Of a stretch of DNA of 64,000 nucleotides, positions 9,281 to 19,285 are shown one piece after another. The stretch is taken from positions 806,001 through 870,000 of the forward strand of contig NZ_AP014548.1 in assembly GCF_000831385.1 (NCBI RefSeq). The letters are read 5' to 3'. Under the pieces are notes generated by a model. That model was not told where the DNA came from. It saw nothing but the letters and a program-made list of their open reading frames with translations, and did no database searches. Within the stretch, counting starts at the first letter, position 1. Every line of letters starts with the position of its first letter. This DNA is from Nonlabens marinus S1-08 (GTDB taxonomy: Bacteria; Bacteroidota; Bacteroidia; Flavobacteriales; Flavobacteriaceae). A program made the translations under genes and the position numbers.

Positions 9281-9603
9281 AAGTGTGCAAAATACAAAAT
9301 CGGCAAGACTGTGCTTTTAAGGCTACTGAAATATTATGAGTTGTTTAATATTCTGTATAGTGTCTTTAATTATTACTCTAAATTAGGACAAGTACACAAA
9401 CGTTCTTCCTCATAAAGTTTTGCTGTGAAATTAGCAGTGAAAGCCCAAATATGTCCTTAACCTGAAAGTTTACGGATGCCAATAATATTTTGTTAAAGGG
9501 CTAAATATGCCATTTATTGTATGTTTATTGCGCTTTCGCGAAAGCGAGCTCTTTTTACAACTTCATCAAAAGGTTGTATTTTCATGATAAAAGAATACAT
9601 ACA
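9281..9603. other. 323-bp intergenic region between divergent genes
   Basis: This region separates the divergent hydrolase and antiporter genes. It holds a palindrome copy (9531-9546) and, close to the antiporter start, a small hairpin (9556-9563 paired with 9571-9578, TACAACTT/AGGTTGTA) followed by TTTT, which could be a weak leader terminator. An approximate -7 box (TATTTTG) lies before the hydrolase start on the minus strand. No small gene is convincing here. Confidence 0.5.
9531..9546. repeat. Dispersed palindrome, exact copy, upstream of antiporter gene
   Basis: The exact 16-bp core lies 57 bp before the antiporter ATG. It would read AFAKA if translation began at an upstream TTG (9517), but that start is not favoured. 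Confidence 0.93.
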
Positions 9604-11457
9604 ATGCTAGAATTAGCTGGAATCATCATCCTGGGAATACTCGCGCAATGGACGGCATGGCGCTTTAAAATTCCCGCAATCTTACCTCTTATATTAATAG
9701 GTCTTGCTGTCGGGCCACTCGCCACACTTTATACGGAAGACGCTACCAAATTAATACAACCTAGATTCAATGGAGAGACTGGGCTTTTCCCTGGTGAGAG
9801 CCTTTTCTATTTTGTGTCGCTGGCTATTAGCGTCATACTTTTTGAAGGTGGTTTAACTCTCAAACGGGCTGAGATTCTTAATACAGGTCCTGTAATTGGA
9901 AAATTAATATCTGTTGCAGTATTGATTACTTTTATAGGTGGTGGTATTGCTGCCCATTTCATTTTTGATTTTAGTTGGGAGGTTTCTCTGCTATTTTCAG
10001 CTTTGATTATTGTTACTGGACCGACTGTAATCACTCCTATTTTAAGGAACATCCCGCTTAAAAAGGATGTGAGCTCCATATTAAAATGGGAAGGGATTTT
10101 GATCGATCCTATTGGAGCCTTATTTGCGGTATTAGTTTTTGAATTTATAAGTGCTAACGCTGGTGGAGAGTTCACCATGGTGGCTTTAAAGGAGTTTGGA
10201 AAAATTGTATTGTTCGGTTTCTCTTTCGGTTTTTCTTTTGCACATGCCCTCGCCTTTCTAATTACTAAGAAAATTATACCTCACTATTTATTGAATGTTT
10301 TCACCCTTGCTGCGGTATTAGGTGTGTTTGTATTGAGTGAAGCATTTGCACATGAATCCGGGCTTTTAGCAGTGGTAGTAATGGGAATGGTTATGGGTAA
10401 CATGAAATTGCCTAACCTTAAAGAGTTGCTTTATTTCAAAGAATCACTGAGCGTTTTATTGATCTCCATTTTATTTATTCTGCTTGCCGCAAATATCAAT
10501 ATGGAGGATTTATACCTTATATATACTTGGAAAACAGCGGCTTTGTTTGCAGTGGTTGTTTTGGTCTTAAGACCGCTGGGTGTATTTGCCAGTACCGCTG
10601 GTAGCACTTTAAAACTCAATGAAAAATTGTTTATTTCCTGGGTAGGGCCACGTGGTATTGTAGCTGCAGGTATTGCATCCCTTTTTGGCACTAAGCTCGC
10701 TAATGAAGGCGTGCCTGGCGCAGAGTACATTACTCCTCTAGTGTTCATGATCGTACTAGGGACCGTATTGCTTAATGCGACTACAGCGCGCTTATTTGCT
10801 AAAATTGTAGGTGTGTTCTTGAAACAATCGGAAGGCATCATGATTGTAGGTGCCTCTAAGTTCTCAAGGCTTATTGCTAAGTATTTGAAAGAGCAAGGTC
10901 GCAGCGTCGTGTTGATCGATACGAATAAAAGTAATATACGTACAGCCAAAGATGAAGGGCTCGATGCTAAGGTTGCTGATGTTTACAGCGATGCACTTCT
11001 AGATGATATTGAATATAACAACATAGGATACCTGCTTGCTTTAACTGGTAATTCACAGATTAATGATTATGCAATTGATCGTTTTGGAAAGCTTTATGGT
11101 GAGAATGGTGCTTTTAGAATTGTACACTCTTCAGAAATTAGTAATCCTAATGAAAATCCCGACGCTGGACTTTTCTCATCAACTGATGACTATGTGAATT
11201 TGATGGAAGTGGCAAGGCACCATGGTGAAATTCATGAGATTGAATTGAGCTCTAAAGAGCACTTCCGTGGCCTATTAGAAATTACTAAGACCGATCCTGA
11301 CATTGTCCCGCTTTTTATCAGAGGCAATAAAAAAATCAATCTTATTCCTTCTACAGCCACTGAAGTGGAAGTGGAGTCTGGAAACCTTTTAGTTTATATG
11401 GGTAAAAAAATAGTTGAGCAAAAAAGTGGTGAGGTGACTATGGAAGAGTCGCTTTAA
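9604..11457 (+). CDS. Cation/proton antiporter with TrkA-N-type nucleotide-binding domain
   Basis: A 617-aa membrane protein with about 12 hydrophobic helices in the first 390 residues, containing CPA-type features (LFEGGLTL, TGPTVITPILR, WEGILIDPIGA, WVGPRGIVAAG). A C-terminal Rossmann domain of TrkA-N/RCK type follows (IMIVGASKFSRLIAKYL…VVLIDTN), then a possible TrkA-C region. It should exchange Na+ or K+ for H+ at the inner membrane, with nucleotide-dependent gating. The start MLELAGIIILG is chosen over an in-frame TTG at 9517 because the extra 29 residues include a dispersed palindrome and have no family match. A bidirectional terminator follows. Ion specificity is unknown. Confidence 0.9.
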   Translation: MLELAGIIILGILAQWTAWRFKIPAILPLILIGLAVGPLATLYTEDATKLIQPRFNGETGLFPGESLFYFVSLAISVILFEGGLTLKRAEILNTGPVIGKLISVAVLITFIGGGIAAHFIFDFSWEVSLLFSALIIVTGPTVITPILRNIPLKKDVSSILKWEGILIDPIGALFAVLVFEFISANAGGEFTMVALKEFGKIVLFGFSFGFSFAHALAFLITKKIIPHYLLNVFTLAAVLGVFVLSEAFAHESGLLAVVVMGMVMGNMKLPNLKELLYFKESLSVLLISILFILLAANINMEDLYLIYTWKTAALFAVVVLVLRPLGVFASTAGSTLKLNEKLFISWVGPRGIVAAGIASLFGTKLANEGVPGAEYITPLVFMIVLGTVLLNATTARLFAKIVGVFLKQSEGIMIVGASKFSRLIAKYLKEQGRSVVLIDTNKSNIRTAKDEGLDAKVADVYSDALLDDIEYNNIGYLLALTGNSQINDYAIDRFGKLYGENGAFRIVHSSEISNPNENPDAGLFSSTDDYVNLMEVARHHGEIHEIELSSKEHFRGLLEITKTDPDIVPLFIRGNKKINLIPSTATEVEVESGNLLVYMGKKIVEQKSGEVTMEESL

Positions 11458-11491
11458 TAAAACGTTCAAAATAGCTCATTAGCCTACACGA

Positions 11492-11520
11492 AAAGCCCCA
11501 CTCGATTTGAGTGGGGCTTT
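11492..11520. terminator. Bidirectional intrinsic terminator
   Basis: The stem AAAGCCCCACTC/GAGTGGGGCTTT has a 5-nt loop, with a T-run on the plus strand and an A-run on its 5' side. It lies between the convergent antiporter and lepA genes. Confidence 0.88.
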
Positions 11521-11546
11521 TTGATGAATTTAATTTTGTAAATGGG

Positions 11547-13346
11547 TTAATCGTTCAGTTTTAGAACTGCCATAAACGCTTGTTGTGGTATCTCAACATT
11601 TCCTACCTGTCGCATACGCTTTTTACCTTTTTTCTGCTTCTCTAGTAATTTACGTTTACGTGAGATATCACCACCGTAACATTTTGCGGTAACATCTTTA
11701 CGTAAGGCCTTGATCGTTTCACGAGCAATGATCTTAGCCCCAATTGCTGCTTGAACTGGAATATCAAATTGCTGACGCGGTATCAATTCTTTTAGTTTCT
11801 CCACCATCTTTTTACCGATGTTGTAGGCATTATCAAAGTGAATCAGGGCGCTCAAGGCATCTACCGTCTGTGCATTTAATAAAATATCTACACGCACTAG
11901 TTTAGAAGCACGCAAGCCTATAGGTGTATAATCAAAAGAAGCATAGCCTTTAGATACTGTTTTCAAGCGGTCATAAAAATCAAAAACGATTTCAGCCAGT
12001 GGCATATCAAAGGTCATCTCCACCCGCTCTGTGGTCAAATAGGTTTGATTCGTAACTATTCCTCTTTTTTCAATACACAAGGACATTACGTTACCTACAA
12101 AGTCTGATTTTGTAATAATGGTTGCCTTGATGTAAGGCTCCTCTACTCTATTGAGTGTGGATGGTTCTGGAAGGTCTGTTGGGTTATTTACTATAATAAC
12201 CTCATCTGGATTCTTATTAGTAAATGCATGGTATGACACGTTAGGTACCGTTGTGATTACCGTCATATCAAACTCACGCTCCAGACGTTCTTGAATGATT
12301 TCTAAGTGCAACATCCCTAAGAATCCACAACGGAAACCAAATCCTAATGCAGCACTACTTTCTGCCTGAAAGACTAGCGATGCATCATTCAATTGAAGCT
12401 TCTCCATGCTGGATCTTAAATCTTCATAATCCTCCGTATCCACTGGGTAAATTCCTGCAAAAACCATTGGTTTCACATCTTCAAAACCACCAATTGGATT
12501 AGTAGTAGGATGATCATGGTCTGTGATCGTATCCCCTACTTTTACCTCTTTAGCTTCTTTAATACCTGTAATCAAGTACCCTACATCACCCGCTTTTATT
12601 TCGTTTTTAGGAACTTGGTTTAGTTTCAAAGTCCCGATTTCATCAGCATAATAACTCTCACCTGTCGCAACAAATTTGATATGTTGCCCTTTTTTAATAG
12701 AACCGTTGATGACTCTAAAAATGGTTTCAACACCTCTAAATTGATTGTATTGGGAATCAAAAACTAGGGCTTGTAAAGGCTCGTCTACATTTCCCTTAGG
12801 TGCTGGAACTCGCTCAATAATCGCATCTAGTATATCCTGAATACCTAGACCTGTTTTTGCACTGGCTGGTATGACCTCGCTTGGATCACACCCTAAGAGG
12901 TCAACGATATCATCTGTTACTTCTTCAACGTTCGCAGACGGTAAGTCTACTTTATTCAAGACCGGAATTATTTCCAAATCGTTTTCTAATGCGAGGTACA
13001 AGTTTGAAATCGTCTGTGCCTGTATGCTTTGTGCAGCATCTACAATCAAAAGAGCGCCTTCACAAGCGGCAATAGAACGAGAAACTTCGTAAGAAAAATC
13101 TACGTGTCCCGGTGTATCAATAAGATTCAAAATATATTTCTCACCATCTGGGGCAGTATAATCCATTTGAATGGCGTGCGATTTAATGGTAATCCCTCGC
13201 TCGCGTTCCAGGTCCATATTATCCAGCAACTGTGCTTTAGACTCACGTTTAGTCACGGTTTGAGTCGCATCCAGCAAGCGATCTGCCAGCGTGCTTTTAC
13301 CGTGGTCAATATGAGCGATAATACAAAAGTTACGTATGTTTTTCAT
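11547..13346 (-). CDS. lepA: Elongation factor 4 (back-translocating GTPase LepA)
   Basis: LepA/EF4 is a ribosome-binding GTPase related to EF-G. The 599-aa length is exactly the family norm. The G1 loop is AHIDHGKST (11-19); other GTPase motifs are DTPGHVDFS and NKVDLP. The LepA-specific C-terminal domain ends in the basic [19 protein letters not shown] segment. It has its own promoter (TATATTTG at 13364-13371 with TTG 18 nt upstream). Identity is certain. Confidence 0.97.
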   Translation of the reverse strand: MKNIRNFCIIAHIDHGKSTLADRLLDATQTVTKRESKAQLLDNMDLERERGITIKSHAIQMDYTAPDGEKYILNLIDTPGHVDFSYEVSRSIAACEGALLIVDAAQSIQAQTISNLYLALENDLEIIPVLNKVDLPSANVEEVTDDIVDLLGCDPSEVIPASAKTGLGIQDILDAIIERVPAPKGNVDEPLQALVFDSQYNQFRGVETIFRVINGSIKKGQHIKFVATGESYYADEIGTLKLNQVPKNEIKAGDVGYLITGIKEAKEVKVGDTITDHDHPTTNPIGGFEDVKPMVFAGIYPVDTEDYEDLRSSMEKLQLNDASLVFQAESSAALGFGFRCGFLGMLHLEIIQERLEREFDMTVITTVPNVSYHAFTNKNPDEVIIVNNPTDLPEPSTLNRVEEPYIKATIITKSDFVGNVMSLCIEKRGIVTNQTYLTTERVEMTFDMPLAEIVFDFYDRLKTVSKGYASFDYTPIGLRASKLVRVDILLNAQTVDALSALIHFDNAYNIGKKMVEKLKELIPRQQFDIPVQAAIGAKIIARETIKALRKDVTAKCYGGDISRKRKLLEKQKKGKKRMRQVGNVEIPQQAFMAVLKLND

Positions 13347-13363
13347 AGAATTTTAATCGGTTA

Positions 13364-13371
13364 CAAATATA
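13364..13371 (-). promoter_or_regulatory. Candidate promoter of lepA (-7 box; TTG at 13390-13392)
   Basis: TATATTTG on the minus strand, with a TTG exactly 18 nt upstream, fits the Bacteroidota -33/-7 arrangement, 17 nt before the lepA start. Confidence 0.7.
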
Positions 13372-13438
13372 ATCTAAATCGATCCGTCTCAATAAAATGG
13401 TAGGTTTCATTAATTTAGCTGTTGCAACAATTCTGTGT

Positions 13439-15853
13439 ATGAAAATTATTACATTACTACTACTCCTGTTTACTATAGGTCTCCAAGCTCAAAATTCCTT
13501 GCAAGGAAGCGTTGTGGATGACGCTGATAAACCTGTTGCTTATGCGACTGCATTGCTATTCAAAATGCCAGACAGTACCTATTACAAGGGAACAACCACT
13601 AGTGAGAATGGGAGTTTTTCGATAAACGGTATAGCTTCAGGAGATTACACCCTTGCTATAAGTTCTGTTGGATATGTTCCGCTTTCGCGAAAGCTGACCA
13701 TCGACAAATCCATTACACTAAACGAGCTTCAACTAACCACAGCAACGGAATCGCTCCAAGGCGTAACAGTTACCGCTAGGCGTCCTACCATAGAAAAACG
13801 TCCAGACAGACTTATTTTCAACGTGGAGAACAGCTCCTTGAGTACAGGAAATACAGCTGATATTTTAAAAAGAACTCCTGGCGTTTTTGAAATGAACGGG
13901 AGTTATATGGTTCAAAATTCGCCTGCTGTAGTTTATATCAACAACAAACGGGTTTATATAACTGCTGACGAACTTAATGCTCTATTAACAGGCTACAGCG
14001 CAGATAACGTCAAAAGCGTCGAGGTAATTACAAATCCATCTGCTAACTATGATGCAGAAGGTGCTGCAGTAATCAACATCAACACCAGCAAAGGAATCTC
14101 CCTAGGTTACAAAGGTTCTATTAATGGTAGTTATGCCATTGATGAACTAGCTAAATATCAAATAGGAACTTCCCAATTTTATAAAAACAATTGGGTAAAT
14201 ATCTATGCCAACTATAATTACAACCCTCGTAAAGACTTAAAAGTCGATGAAGCCCAAGTTGGATTTTTTAATCCTGATGGCACACGCGAATCACGATGGT
14301 TCACAGATTTTGAAAAGGTTACGGAAAGTGATGCACACAATTTGAATACAGCCATAGATTTTACGCTGGATTCTAACAACTCGATCAGTTTGTCTGGGAA
14401 TTACTCTGCAAACAATAATCAAGAAGAGAATACGACGGTGGAGACCTTTATTTTACCCACCGGCTCGCTGAATTTTGACGGTTTTGATACGGAGTCAAAC
14501 TTAGGAGTGGATATTACAACTGGTTTTGTAAATTCAAGCTATACTAACTTGTTTAATGAAGGATCTGGTAGCTTTTCACTAGAAGGAAATTACATCTTTA
14601 CAGATCGTAATAAGACTCAAGATTTAGCCAGTAGATTTTTTGATAGTACTGGAGCCACTACAAGAACCAACAGCTTTTTCACAGATGCGGACCAAGAGAT
14701 TGATATCTACGTGACCAAAATGGACTACGAGAACCTCTTAGGTAATTACATTTTTAAGGCGGGTGCAAAGTTCTCAGGCGTTTCCTCTACCAGCTCCCTA
14801 GACTTTTTTGATACAGATGGAGGATCGCCTCAATTTAATGCTGCATTGTCCGATGAATTTCTCTACGATGAGAATATTTATGCGGCCTATGTACAGCTAG
14901 ATCGTGATTGGGAAAAATGGGCATTAGCCATAGGTTTGCGTGCAGAACAAACAGATGTAGAAGGCGACAGCCGTTCCTTAGGTCAAGTCAACACTCAAAA
15001 TTATTTTGAATTATTTCCAAATATTGCAGTTACAAATCAAGTCAATGACGACAACGCCTTGACTTTAAGTTACAGACGATCTATCGACCGACCACGTTAT
15101 GAGAGTTTGAATCCGTTTTCCTATTTCATCAACGACAATAACGTTAATACTGGAAATCCAAACTTGCGCCCATCGTTCACTAATAGAATTGACTTGAATT
15201 GGACTATAAAAAACACCTACTCTTTTGATCTTTATTATATAAATACGGAAGGCGCCTTGGCAATCTTACCTTTTCAGGATAACCAAACCAATTTTGTCAA
15301 CTCGCAAAATGTAAACATGAATTACGAGAGGCAATACAGCTTTGACTTTTCCACTTATAAATATTTAAATCAAAGCATTTTTGCTCAAGTTCAGACCAGC
15401 CTCTATTACATGGAAAACGAATTTAGAGCGGTGCAATCAGATACAGAGTTTCAAAAGCTAGATGTGACCGGGTTCTATGCTAATATTTTCAGCAGAATAA
15501 CTTTGTCTGAAGACCGTACTTTTAGCTTAGACGTATCAGCCAGTTATATTTCAAATATTCTTTTCGGTTCTTACGAACTTAAAGGCAGGTTTGATTCCAG
15601 TATAGGTTTTTATAAAAGTTTATGGAACAATAGAGCATTCATGACACTAGATTATAGCGACATTTTCTTGAGTCAGAATCAGACTTTGAAATCAAGGTAT
15701 CAAAATCAAGATAACCAATACCTTGCCTTACCAGAAACCAACTTGATCAAGCTAGGCTTTACTTACAAATTCGGAAACTTCCGTTTACGAAATAACGAGG
15801 TGGCAACTCCAGAAGATCAAGAACGAACTAAGGCCAAAGGAGTTGGTTTGTAG
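13439..15853 (+). CDS. TonB-dependent-receptor-like outer membrane beta-barrel protein
   Basis: An 804-aa outer membrane protein. The start is MKIITLLLLLFTIGLQAQ, which gives a clean signal peptide; an upstream in-frame ATG (13397) would place 14 residues before it. After cleavage there is a carboxypeptidase-regulatory-like beta-sandwich (QNSLQGSVVDD… about 20-100), a plug-like domain (EKRPDRLIFNVENSS…), and a long barrel rich in aromatic and Asn/Asp residues (300-800). This is the Bacteroidota 'outer membrane beta-barrel' family, often of unknown ligand. No SusD partner lies next to it, so polysaccharide uptake is not supported. One slightly decayed palindrome copy lies at 13680-13695. Confidence 0.88.
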   Translation: MKIITLLLLLFTIGLQAQNSLQGSVVDDADKPVAYATALLFKMPDSTYYKGTTTSENGSFSINGIASGDYTLAISSVGYVPLSRKLTIDKSITLNELQLTTATESLQGVTVTARRPTIEKRPDRLIFNVENSSLSTGNTADILKRTPGVFEMNGSYMVQNSPAVVYINNKRVYITADELNALLTGYSADNVKSVEVITNPSANYDAEGAAVININTSKGISLGYKGSINGSYAIDELAKYQIGTSQFYKNNWVNIYANYNYNPRKDLKVDEAQVGFFNPDGTRESRWFTDFEKVTESDAHNLNTAIDFTLDSNNSISLSGNYSANNNQEENTTVETFILPTGSLNFDGFDTESNLGVDITTGFVNSSYTNLFNEGSGSFSLEGNYIFTDRNKTQDLASRFFDSTGATTRTNSFFTDADQEIDIYVTKMDYENLLGNYIFKAGAKFSGVSSTSSLDFFDTDGGSPQFNAALSDEFLYDENIYAAYVQLDRDWEKWALAIGLRAEQTDVEGDSRSLGQVNTQNYFELFPNIAVTNQVNDDNALTLSYRRSIDRPRYESLNPFSYFINDNNVNTGNPNLRPSFTNRIDLNWTIKNTYSFDLYYINTEGALAILPFQDNQTNFVNSQNVNMNYERQYSFDFSTYKYLNQSIFAQVQTSLYYMENEFRAVQSDTEFQKLDVTGFYANIFSRITLSEDRTFSLDVSASYISNILFGSYELKGRFDSSIGFYKSLWNNRAFMTLDYSDIFLSQNQTLKSRYQNQDNQYLALPETNLIKLGFTYKFGNFRLRNNEVATPEDQERTKAKGVGL
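13680..13695. repeat. Dispersed palindrome, one mismatch (LSRKL)
   Basis: CGCTTTCGCGAAAGCT differs from the core at the last base. It is read as PLSRKL in the barrel protein, the frame shifted relative to AFAKA. Confidence 0.85.
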
Positions 15854-15858
15854 GAGTC

Positions 15859-16164
15859 TCAAAATAATTTATTGAACAAATTTCTTTCAATATTACAGTA
15901 GGCTCCTTTATACTGATTATTCGGAAATCTTTTTTTAAGCGTTTTTATCAACGTGCCGTTTTTGATGTTTTCAAGAATCATCTTAGTATCGAATCCCTTT
16001 TCAGGGATTACTAAAGCAATTTCAATCGGTTCCTCATTAAATTCAGTTTCGATTAAATGCTTTATGGAAGATTTTAGCTCATCATAGTTTTGCCTAACTA
16101 GGATTTCAGCGTTTGGATTTTTTCTTTTATTACCGATTCGAACCGTATTAAATTTAACTCCCAT
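15859..16164 (-). CDS. Hypothetical protein, 101 aa
   Basis: This 101-aa protein is not recognised. It is basic and helical (NYDELKSSIKHLIETEF), with a beta-like centre (EPIEIALVIPEKGFDTKMIL) and a basic C-terminal end (KTLKKRFPNNQYKGAYCNIERNLFNKLF). There is no signal peptide or membrane segment. It is AT-rich compared with the neighbouring dusB and lepA, which hints at an accessory gene. It lies convergent to the barrel gene and divergent from dusB. Coding is plausible from the length and amino acid pattern; the function is unknown. Confidence 0.6.
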   Translation of the reverse strand: MGVKFNTVRIGNKRKNPNAEILVRQNYDELKSSIKHLIETEFNEEPIEIALVIPEKGFDTKMILENIKNGTLIKTLKKRFPNNQYKGAYCNIERNLFNKLF

Positions 16165-16210
16165 TTGTTACATCCTTTTTCCAAAAACTTAAGATAATGC
16201 ATTTAACCCA

Positions 16211-16218
16211 TATCTTTG
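16211..16218 (+). promoter_or_regulatory. Promoter -7 box of dusB, 4 nt before ATG
   Basis: TATCTTTG is followed by CACC and then the dusB ATG at 16223. Such a short gap predicts a leaderless mRNA. Confidence 0.7.
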
Positions 16219-16222
16219 CACC

Positions 16223-17215
16223 ATGGTTAAGATAGGAGACATAGAACTTCCCGATTTCCCGCTGTTGCTTGCGCCTATGGAAGATGTGAGTGATCCACCT
16301 TTCCGTACGTTGTGTAAGGAAAACGGTGCTGACGTTGTTTTTACTGAATTTATTTCTAGCGAAGGCCTCATACGGGATGCAGCAAAAAGCACCATGAAAC
16401 TGGATATTTACGAGACGGAGCGTCCTGTGGGTATACAGATTTTTGGGGCTAATATGGAATCCATGCTACAGTCTGTAGAGATTGTAGAACGCACCAAACC
16501 GGATATGATCGATATCAACTTTGGTTGCCCGGTGAAGAAAGTAGTTTCTAAAGGTGCTGGTGCTGGAATCTTGAAAGATATTGATCTAATGGTGCAGCTT
16601 TCTGCTGCGATGGTCAAGCACACAGACCTTCCTATTACCGTGAAAACCCGTCTAGGCTGGGATCACGATTCTATTAAAATTGTCGAGGTAGCAGAGCGCT
16701 TACAAGATGTAGGTATCAAAGCTATAAGTATTCACGGTCGCACCAGAGCCCAGATGTATAAAGGCGATGCCGACTGGAAACCTATTGCTGCCGTAAAAAA
16801 TAATCCGCGCATGCACATTCCTGTATTTGGAAATGGTGATGTGAATACTCCAGAGCGTGCTGTCGAAATGCGTGATGAGTATGGACTGGATGGCGCCATG
16901 ATAGGTCGAGCAAGTATAGGTTATCCGTGGTTTTTCAGAGAGGTGAAGCACTTTTTCAACACAGGAGAACATTTAGATCCTCCCACTATGCAAGAGCGAG
17001 TTGAAGTGGCTAGACGTCATTTAGAAATGGCTATTGCTTGGAAAGGTGAAAAACTAGGCGTTTTTGAAACTCGCAGACATTATACCAATTACTTTAAAGG
17101 CATTCCTAACTTCAAAGAGCACCGCATGAAAATGGTGACCAGTGACGATAGCGCCGCAGTCTTTGCAGCTTTTGAAGAGGTATTGCAAGAGTTTGGGGAT
17201 TATAGCTTTGCTTGA
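16223..17215 (+). CDS. dusB: tRNA-dihydrouridine synthase (DusB type)
   Basis: Dus enzymes reduce uridines in the tRNA D-loop using FMN. The 330-aa protein has the FMN-site start PLLLAPMEDVSDPPFR, the catalytic Cys in INFGCPVKKV (about 93-102), the active-site block VKTRLGWD, ISIHGRTRAQMYKG and GNGDV…AMIGRASIGYPWFF. Its length and motifs fit DusB/NifR3. The ATG follows a perfect -7 box by only 4 nt. Identity as Dus is certain; the B type is by motif similarity. Confidence 0.95.
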   Translation: MVKIGDIELPDFPLLLAPMEDVSDPPFRTLCKENGADVVFTEFISSEGLIRDAAKSTMKLDIYETERPVGIQIFGANMESMLQSVEIVERTKPDMIDINFGCPVKKVVSKGAGAGILKDIDLMVQLSAAMVKHTDLPITVKTRLGWDHDSIKIVEVAERLQDVGIKAISIHGRTRAQMYKGDADWKPIAAVKNNPRMHIPVFGNGDVNTPERAVEMRDEYGLDGAMIGRASIGYPWFFREVKHFFNTGEHLDPPTMQERVEVARRHLEMAIAWKGEKLGVFETRRHYTNYFKGIPNFKEHRMKMVTSDDSAAVFAAFEEVLQEFGDYSFA

Positions 17216-17253
17216 TTTGCCAAAACTAGAATATCAAACTACAGTTGATCTAA

Positions 17254-17625
17254 ATGCTTTTCTGGAAAACGAAAAATAAAATTGCTCCTAGACAAGATTT
17301 TCAATCCAAAATTGAAGAGTATTATTTTGAATTAGCTGAAGGTCAAGTTCCAAATGAACTGCTAAATCAAATTATTTCAAAAGTAACAGACCAAGTTTAC
17401 AGCGATTATAAACGATTTTGGAAACAGTATCCAAAATCAAGGAAGAGATATTCAGCTCTGAAAATGGATGATATTGAACATCTGTTTATATTATATATGA
17501 TAACTGATTTTTTGCATGAAGACAACTTCTCGGATTCTCGCAGATATTCAAAGATTTTGTTCAAAATGAACAATGATGAATATGATAAATATTTAGATAA
17601 TAAAGATTGCTTCGAAACGAAATAA
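17254..17625 (+). CDS. Hypothetical protein, 123 aa
   Basis: A 123-aa AT-rich gene following dusB by 38 bp. The protein is soluble, strongly helical and rich in Tyr, Lys and Asp/Glu (QSKIEEYYFELAEGQVPNELLNQIISKVTDQVYSDYKRFWKQYPKSRKRY…). It has no recognisable motif, signal or membrane segment. It could be cotranscribed with dusB or be an accessory insertion. Coding is supported by length and reading-frame quality only. Confidence 0.6.
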   Translation: MLFWKTKNKIAPRQDFQSKIEEYYFELAEGQVPNELLNQIISKVTDQVYSDYKRFWKQYPKSRKRYSALKMDDIEHLFILYMITDFLHEDNFSDSRRYSKILFKMNNDEYDKYLDNKDCFETK

Positions 17626-17629
17626 GGAG

Positions 17630-18847
17630 CTACAACTTCGCCTGAGAAAGTAATCTATCATTGATACGGCGACTGCCTATATAGCTTGCCATGACTCCTA
17701 ACACCACAATAGTAGAAAGAGCAATGATTACATTTAAGAGTTCCATGGCAAAAGGATAGGGAATTTCTGGGGCAATATATACCCACTTATAGGTGAGTTG
17801 GCCATAAACAAATCCAACGCCTATCAGCAGGCCTAGAATCCCACCTGAAATGGTCATTAACGATCCTTGAAAAAAGAAAATGCGCCGCAGTTGGCCTACC
17901 TCAGCTCCTAAATCAAGCAAAGTTTTTAAATTTTTCTTCTTATCCAGAATCATCATGATGATGGATCCCACCACATTGAAAAGCGCAATAATTAACACCA
18001 GCGTAAAAATCAAATACACCGCAAGATTTTCAGAATTCAGCATCTTGTAAAGTGCCCCATTGAGCTGCAGCTTATTCTTAATCTCAATATCAACATCAAA
18101 AAGAGCTTCAATTTCTTGACGGACGTCATTCTCCAGTTCTGGATCCGTAAGTTTTATTTCTAATGCAGATGCGGTGCTGTCGCTATAATTAAGCAGTGTA
18201 CGTGCCGCACTCAATCGCATAAAAATGTATTTATTGTCTAAATCCTCGTTTACCGAAAACAAGCCAGAGGCAATCGCATCCAAGGTGCTGAAAGAGCGGC
18301 TCAAATTCATGGCATTGATCGCATTTTTTCCAGGTCTTGGTACCATAATTTGCATAAACGAACTGTAATCGTTAGCTGATATGGAGAGATCTCTAGAGAT
18401 ACCATAACCTACAACCACTTGTGGGTCATTGTCAGTCAACCAGCTGCCGGAGACTATAATCGAATCTATCTCAATAATCTGATCGTAATTATCTGGAACA
18501 CCCTTAATAAAAGCGATATCATTTTTTTCGGAATAACTTAAAAATGCTTTCTCCTCGATGACCTCTGATACTGCTGCAATTCCTGTAATGTTCTCGAGAG
18601 CACGCTTTCGCGAAAGCGGAATTTCCAACGTCTTTCCCTGCACTGCAGTCACCTGCAAATCTGGATCGAAGTAACTGCTAAAACTGGTACTAAATTCCTT
18701 CAACCCGCTGAATCCAGAAAGCACGATAAAAAGCGCCGCCGTTCCCACGATGGTAATGATAAAACTAAGAATGTTGATGATGTTAATGGCGTTCTTACCA
18801 TTTTTCGAGACCAGATAACGTCGCGCTATGTAAAATGAAAAGTTCAC
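17630..18847 (-). CDS. FtsX-like ABC transporter permease (LolC/LolE type)
   Basis: A 405-aa inner-membrane permease. Helix 1 is at about 22-48 (INIINILSFIITIVGTAALFIVLSG), followed by a periplasmic domain of about 220 residues and a C-terminal three-helix FtsX domain (275-400). The layout is that of lipoprotein-releasing LolC/E proteins, which extract outer-membrane lipoproteins with the ATPase LolD; no ATPase gene is adjacent. The start is GTG at 18847, directly next to the rbfA stop, suggesting coupled translation. A palindrome copy encodes PLSRKRAL (18603-18618). Confidence 0.88.
   Translation of the reverse strand: MNFSFYIARRYLVSKNGKNAINIINILSFIITIVGTAALFIVLSGFSGLKEFSTSFSSYFDPDLQVTAVQGKTLEIPLSRKRALENITGIAAVSEVIEEKAFLSYSEKNDIAFIKGVPDNYDQIIEIDSIIVSGSWLTDNDPQVVVGYGISRDLSISANDYSSFMQIMVPRPGKNAINAMNLSRSFSTLDAIASGLFSVNEDLDNKYIFMRLSAARTLLNYSDSTASALEIKLTDPELENDVRQEIEALFDVDIEIKNKLQLNGALYKMLNSENLAVYLIFTLVLIIALFNVVGSIIMMILDKKKNLKTLLDLGAEVGQLRRIFFFQGSLMTISGGILGLLIGVGFVYGQLTYKWVYIAPEIPYPFAMELLNVIIALSTIVVLGVMASYIGSRRINDRLLSQAKL
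18603..18618. repeat. Dispersed palindrome, exact copy, in FtsX-type permease gene (LSRKR frame)
   Basis: The exact 16-bp core is read as LSRKR in the periplasmic domain of the permease. Confidence 0.95.
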
Positions 18848-19243
18848 TTAGGACTTCTTACGTCTGGGTAATATGTCTGGATTGTCAATAGGATTGTTGT
18901 GCCCTTTCAGCTCCTTGTCGATCTGGTCCATGTACTCCAGACTGTCGTCATTATAAAACTGAAGCTCAGGCATGCGACGGAACTGGTGACGCACCTTGGC
19001 CGCCACATCATAACGTATATCGCCAGTCATTTCAACAATTTCCTTAACTACAGAAACCGCTTTCTCAGGTGGAAAAACCGATACGTATACCTTGGCATAA
19101 CCTAAATCTGGCGTGACCGTGACCCGGGTGACAGAAACAATGAGGTTCTTGACCGCATTCTCTCGCATCTTATCCTGCAATACCTTTGAAATATCCTCTT
19201 GAAGGATTCCGGCAATTTTCTTCTGGCGTTGACTTTCTTCCAT
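18848..19243 (-). CDS. rbfA: 30S ribosome-binding factor A
   Basis: RbfA is a small KH-type protein that helps mature the 16S rRNA 5' end and is needed in the cold. The 131 residues show the RbfA pattern: KKIAGILQEDISKVLQDK, VSVTRVTVTPDLGYAKVYVSVFP, and VRHQFRRMPELQFYNDDSLEYMDQID. It abuts the permease gene. The -7 box TACCTTTG ends 4 nt before the ATG. Identity is certain. Confidence 0.95.
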   Translation of the reverse strand: MEESQRQKKIAGILQEDISKVLQDKMRENAVKNLIVSVTRVTVTPDLGYAKVYVSVFPPEKAVSVVKEIVEMTGDIRYDVAAKVRHQFRRMPELQFYNDDSLEYMDQIDKELKGHNNPIDNPDILPRRKKS

Positions 19244-19247
19244 GCTA

Positions 19248-19255
19248 CAAAGGTA
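19248..19255 (-). promoter_or_regulatory. Promoter -7 box of rbfA, 4 nt before ATG
   Basis: TACCTTTG on the minus strand is followed by TAGC and then the rbfA ATG. Confidence 0.65.
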
Positions 19256-19285
19256 ATGTAAGTAATGACATTATGATGATAATAT

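Noticed and set aside
9517..9603. Longer antiporter start at TTG 9517
   Set aside because: It would add 29 residues including the palindrome peptide before the first membrane helix; the ATG at 9604 fits the family better.
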